Position numbers and translations under genes: made by a program. The notes below the pieces were generated by a model. The model ran no database searches and was not told the DNA's origin. It was given only the letters and a program-made list of their open reading frames with translations. A DNA stretch of 64,000 bases from Phanerodontia chrysosporium (lineage: Eukaryota; Basidiomycota; Agaricomycetes; Polyporales; Phanerochaetaceae). Location: the NCBI GenBank assembly GCA_001910725.1, contig MJGA01000020.1, positions 372,001-436,000 on the forward strand. Direction: 5' to 3'. Shown one piece after another: positions 60,262 through 64,000 of this stretch (position 1 is its first letter; each line of letters starts with the position of its first letter).

Positions 60262-60544
60262 GGGAGCTGAGACGAAAGGGGTGTAAACTTATGTAACCCT
60301 GATGCGGGGCCGTTTTTATAAGCCCGTCGATGTTGAGTTCTAATTCCCAGAGCCTGAAGTCGGAGAGTTCTTTTCCTCGGGCTGTCCCAGAAAGTACAGA
60401 ATCAAGCCAGGCGTCGTTCTGCACATCGTAAACGGTAAAGCTCGTGCAAGCGAATCAGAGCTTAAGCGCAGCATGCTGATAAGAGCCGTCGTATTGATCG
60501 CGCGGACGGCTCGCCCCTTCACGCCCTACAGACATATAGCCACG

Positions 60545-62908
60545 ATGTCTGCGAATGCTGACTTTCCGAGCAAAGCCTACCGGGAGCTGACAGAGATTCC
60601 TGTGTTCAAGGCAGCCCAGTTTCAAGGGCCGAATGGTGAGTCGTATTTCCGGGTTTGGGCAGGAAACGCGTTGGCTCATCGGACACATCGCCAGTAATTC
60701 GCGCAACCACGTCCGCGCAGGATCACACCCGGAAGATCAACCGAAAGACCACCAAGACGTTCACTCTGAGTGGAGACGCGGTATTCGTCTCAGGATCGCC
60801 GGACGAATCTGAGGTCGTGGCGTCTCTCGTCTCTCCATCTGGAAAGCACTTGGCGGTGCTGCGAGAGACAAACGAGGCACCCGCCAAGAAGCGTTATGTC
60901 GAAGTGTGGACCGGCGACAGGCTTCACGCTGTCGAAAACGTAACAGACAAGCACGCTGCATTCTATACCGATGGTCAGCGTCATGATACTCGGGAAGGTC
61001 TAGCGCTGACGCTGTCGTGCACTAGAGTTCATGTCTTCTATCTCTTTCTCACCCTCGGAGACAAAGCTAGTCTATGTCGCTGAGGGCAAAGGACCGGAAG
61101 ACGACTCTGACCCGTTGTCGATATTTCGTTTCGTGCCTGACCTTGGCGAAACCTACGGCGGAAAGAAGCGGCCCACAGTCTTTCTATACGACTGGTCTCG
61201 CGACGTCGGTCGCGCTGTCGTGCCTTTGACTTTCGCCGAAGCCGATGCCCCGAATGTCCTGCTAGCCCACCCTGTTTTTGCATCGGACAAAACGGTTATT
61301 GCGCTTGGCTATGAATATTCCAAGGACGGACGCCTTCTTGGCGTCATTTACTGTCCCAACCGTACGGCAGGTGTCTGGCAGCTGTCGCTCCCAGAAGATG
61401 GTTGGGTCACCACCGACAAGGAAGCTTTGAGGTGCTATACCTCGAGGCTTACCGGCCCAGGGGTCGCCTGTCGCTCTCCCCGCATCCTCCGAGACGGCAA
61501 GCAGACCAGATTGGTCTTCGCGTCTAACCCTGCCGGTGGACCACACCATACCTGCTCCAAGCTTGAGATCTTCGACTTACAGGCGCGTGAGCTCAAAACG
61601 CTTGTGGATATTGTACACGACCCCGAGCCTGGCGCCTTCCCTGGCCTTTACATGCCATCCCTTCCGGTGTATCCCTTCATTCGCCTGTCTTCCAATGAAC
61701 CATTCTTGGCGTTCTCCTCCTCCTGGCGCTCTCGCACGACCGTGGTACTCGTCTCTCTGACCGATGGCAGGGTCATCGATCTGACACCTGCGACGGATGA
61801 ATTATGGAGCTGGACTGTTCTCGGCACAGATGGAAAGTCTCGTGTCATCTGCGTCCGCAGCGCGCTGAACAGGCCGCCGGAGCTGGTCGTCGGCGAGATC
61901 GACGCAAACATTCGTGCTACTTGGAAGGTTCTCTACCAGCCGGCTTTGAGTGAAGATCGTACGTACAATCTCTCGCATTACTTTACTGAAGTTGACTCGG
62001 GTGCAGTGACACAGAAACTTGAAGATTTGGATGTTGCTATCCACGCGGTTCCGAACCGTTATCCAACGGAAACCATTGTCGTTCGGTCGAAGTCACAGAA
62101 ATCGCAACCGTGTATTACGATGCCACATGGTGGTCCGCACTCCGTGATGTCGACCGCGTTCTCCGCTGCATCTACCAGCTTTGCGGTAGAAGGCTGTGAG
62201 TGGTTTATATACTTGTTCCATCGTCGAGTTGACCTGTCTTCATAGATACTGTGGCTTTGCCGAACTACACAGGAAGTATCGGTTTCGGGGAGAAATATAT
62301 CAGACAACTACCAGGGAAATGCGGAAGGCTCGACATTGACGATTGCATGGAATCGGTTCGGTACCTCATCAAGCAGGGTATTTCGAAGGAAGACGCGCAG
62401 TATCTCCTAAGCGGTTCACACGGCGGCTTCATCATCGGACATCGTAGGTGTTTGCCTGTATCGCGCCATACGACGCTGACCTTCTCCAGTGATTGGGCAA
62501 TTCCCAGATGCCTTCCGCGCCGCAGTTATCCGCAACCCAGTCATCAACCTCGGCGAGACGTCTACAACAGACATCCCAGACTGGTACTTCGAAGAGATCG
62601 GCGTCGGTTTCCGTCCCGACTCTATCATGACGCCCGATCTCTACCGCGACGCCTTCGCGATGTCACCTATCGTGTACGCCGACCGCGTACGAACGCCGCT
62701 CCAGGTGCATATCGGCCTCCAGGATCGCCGTGTCTCGCTCGACCAAGGCATGAAGTACTATCATCTCCTCAAGGCGAAGGGAAAGGACGTGGAGATGTTC
62801 GCTTTTAAGGACGATGGTCATGCCATCGAGAGCGTAGAGGGAGCGCGTGTAGCATATTATGCGGCGAAGAACCTCTTTGATACGGTACAGAAGGGCAAAC
62901 GTAAATGA
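60545..62908 (+). CDS. acylaminoacyl-peptidase-like serine peptidase (S9, prolyl oligopeptidase family)
   Basis: Predicted to release N-acylated amino acids from peptides. The start at 60545 (MSANADFPSKAYRELTEIPV) is chosen by family length. An in-frame ATG at 60473 would add MLIRAVVLIARTARPFTPYR, an Arg-rich, acid-free leader resembling a mitochondrial presequence. The N-terminal beta-propeller covers about 60700-62050 (FTLSGDAVFVSGSPDESEVV; YVEVWTGDRLHAVENV; SSISFSPSETKLVYVAEG). The alpha/beta-hydrolase domain follows: PCITMPHGGPHSVMSTAF, ALPNYTGSIGFGEKYIRQLP, nucleophile Ser in LLSGSHGGFIIGH, Asp in VHIGLQDRRVSLDQGM and His in FAFKDDGHAIESVEGA. Introns near 60636-60692, 60973-61025, 62196-62244 and 62444-62490 splice in frame. 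The coding frame shows no defects. Confidence 0.92.
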
Positions 62909-63072
62909 AGACGAGACAAGGTGTCTCGGATTTTGTTAACATTACAGAAGTGATCAATGGCAATGCTACAGTTGATACTATTGCTGGTAGTTAGATATGT
63001 CCGTGAACGACCTCTAGACCCAGAGAAATTCAAAGCTACAGAAACCCGGGAGGAAAGCAACGATAAGACCCA

Positions 63073-64000
63073 TCAAGGTACACAAATGCTACACGTTATC
63101 TGAGGCAACGTCAGATCACATGAACCATGTAGAAGTCTGGTCGGGAACGTCATAAAGTTGGGTATAATGTCTTGTTCGGAGAACGTGAAGAGTGATTGCA
63201 TCTGGTCCGGATGCACCGTCTGCGCATCCCAGTTCGGCGGTAGGTGCATGTTGTGATCAGGAAGCTCGAGGTGTGGCGGCCTAAGTTGGGCCTGAGCGGG
63301 GCCCATGGGTCCCTGTGGGCCCACGGACGGGGCCAGAGCAGGTACATGCTGCGATGGTCCAGGCCCAGCGCCGGCTTCGGCCTGCGGTTGACCGCATGCA
63401 TCGCTACCCGCGTGCCGCCGCTCCCAGATCCGCGAGGCAACGAGCTGCTGCAGGAAGCGAGAAAAGCGGCGTCGCGGGGTTGAGTCGTCCGCGCCGACAT
63501 CGGTGGCGTCCATGGCCTGGGCCAGCCGCTTGATGAGCTCCACGACTCGCGTCTCTTGGCGTTGATCGAGCTTGCATGAGAACTCTGGGCGCAGGCACTG
63601 GGTGATCTGTTAGCCTCTGTGTACTCTCGGCGGCTTTAGGGTTTGGTAGCGAACCTTGGTGAGCATGGCGGCACCGTATGCGGACAGCGCAAAGACCTGC
63701 TCCGGCGAGAACCGAATGAAGCCTGTCGGCAGGATGCGCTCAACGACGCAGTTCACTACAGCTGATGCAGCGTGCAGGCACTTTGAGGAGAGTTCGCCTC
63801 AGTACACAAATCAGGCAATCGAGTAGGCTAAAAGCTTACCCCAGCAAAGAACATCGTATCATCCTTCAGTTTGCCTTGCTTCATGACCTCCTGGAGGCCA
63901 ACCGAGTACGTGATTAGACGACAGTACTCGTAGACACTAGATGATCTGTCAGCATGGTTCATGGACATGTGAAGCGGGAGGTACTGACGATGTCATCAAC
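63073..64000 (-). CDS. C-terminal part of a probable fungal-specific transcription factor (cut by window edge)
   Basis: Minus-strand gene running off the right edge; only its 3' exons are present. They encode EYCRLITYSVGLQEVMKQGK followed by LKDDTMFFAG, then after an intron CLHAASAVVNCVVERILPTG and FIRFSPEQVFALSAYGAAML, then CLRPEFSCKLDQRQETRVVE, LIKRLAQAMDATDVGADDST and RFLQQLVASRIWERR. A Pro/Gln/Gly/His-rich tail ends near 63073. The helical pattern resembles the end of the Fungal_trans domain of Zn2Cys6 factors; the zinc cluster itself would lie outside the window. The last codons may differ if a further intron exists between 63073 and 63180. Confidence 0.55.

Noticed and set aside
1..64000. 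Secondary-metabolite gene cluster (monooxygenase, ABC and MFS transporters, PPTase-like gene)
   Set aside because: These genes are tens of kilobases apart, separated by housekeeping genes, and no synthase or terpene cyclase is present.

Overview
The window looks like nuclear DNA of a mushroom-forming basidiomycete (Agaricomycetes, probably a polypore; this is inference from gene content and style). Genes are split by many short GT-AG introns of roughly 50-70 bases, coding DNA is very GC-rich, and the recognisable proteins are fungal: an Akr1-type palmitoyltransferase, a velvet regulator, NST1, a Neo1-type flippase, fungal ABCG and sugar transporters, a two-finger GATA factor and GH79 hydrolases. 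No rRNA, tRNA, CRISPR array or intact transposon was recognised.

Layout. 1-2119 (+): 3' part of an ankyrin-DHHC palmitoyltransferase. 2379-4593 (-): flavin-containing monooxygenase. 6051-7368 (+): GT17-type glycosyltransferase. 8049-11733 (-): VosA-like velvet factor with a very long Pro/His/Tyr-rich tail. 14047-16574 (+) and 16856-19293 (-): two GH79 beta-glucuronidase-like genes, tail to tail. 19762-21900 (+): secreted glycoside-hydrolase-like protein. 23124-27550 (+): NST1. 27768-31866 (-): Neo1-type P4-ATPase. 32379-36656 (+): full-size ABCG transporter. 36657-42225: no recognisable gene. 42226-44984 (+): GATA factor. 44985-47816: no recognisable gene. 47817-48640 (+): small ABM-like dimeric alpha/beta-barrel protein. 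49794-51853 (+): MFS sugar transporter. 52082-53199 (-): divergent phosphopantetheinyl-transferase-like protein. 54751-57461 (+): peroxisomal acyl-CoA oxidase ending in AKL. 57965-59430 (+): basidiomycete multi-pass membrane protein. 59657-60261 (-): acidic, Lys-rich protein. 60545-62908 (+): acylaminoacyl-peptidase-like S9 peptidase. 63073-64000 (-): C-terminal part of a probable fungal transcription factor.

Functional grouping. 14.0-21.9 kb holds three secreted or surface carbohydrate-active enzymes side by side. The transporters and flippase lie at 27.8-36.7 and 49.8-51.9 kb. Two developmental or nutritional regulators (velvet, GATA) are separate. No biosynthetic gene cluster is evident.

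Most notable observations. (1) At least a dozen places in eight genes need exactly one extra base, almost always in or beside a G/C run, to restore the family reading frame; this points to systematic single-base losses in the sequence or assembly rather than widespread gene decay. (2) An exact 37-bp tandem duplication shifts the frame at the end of the ABM-like gene. (3) The PPTase-like protein lacks the expected metal-binding acidic residues. (4) Eight GTCAC/GTGAC pentamers lie within 90 bp upstream of the acyl-CoA oxidase. (5) A four-copy HPPMLPP peptide repeat ends the GATA factor.
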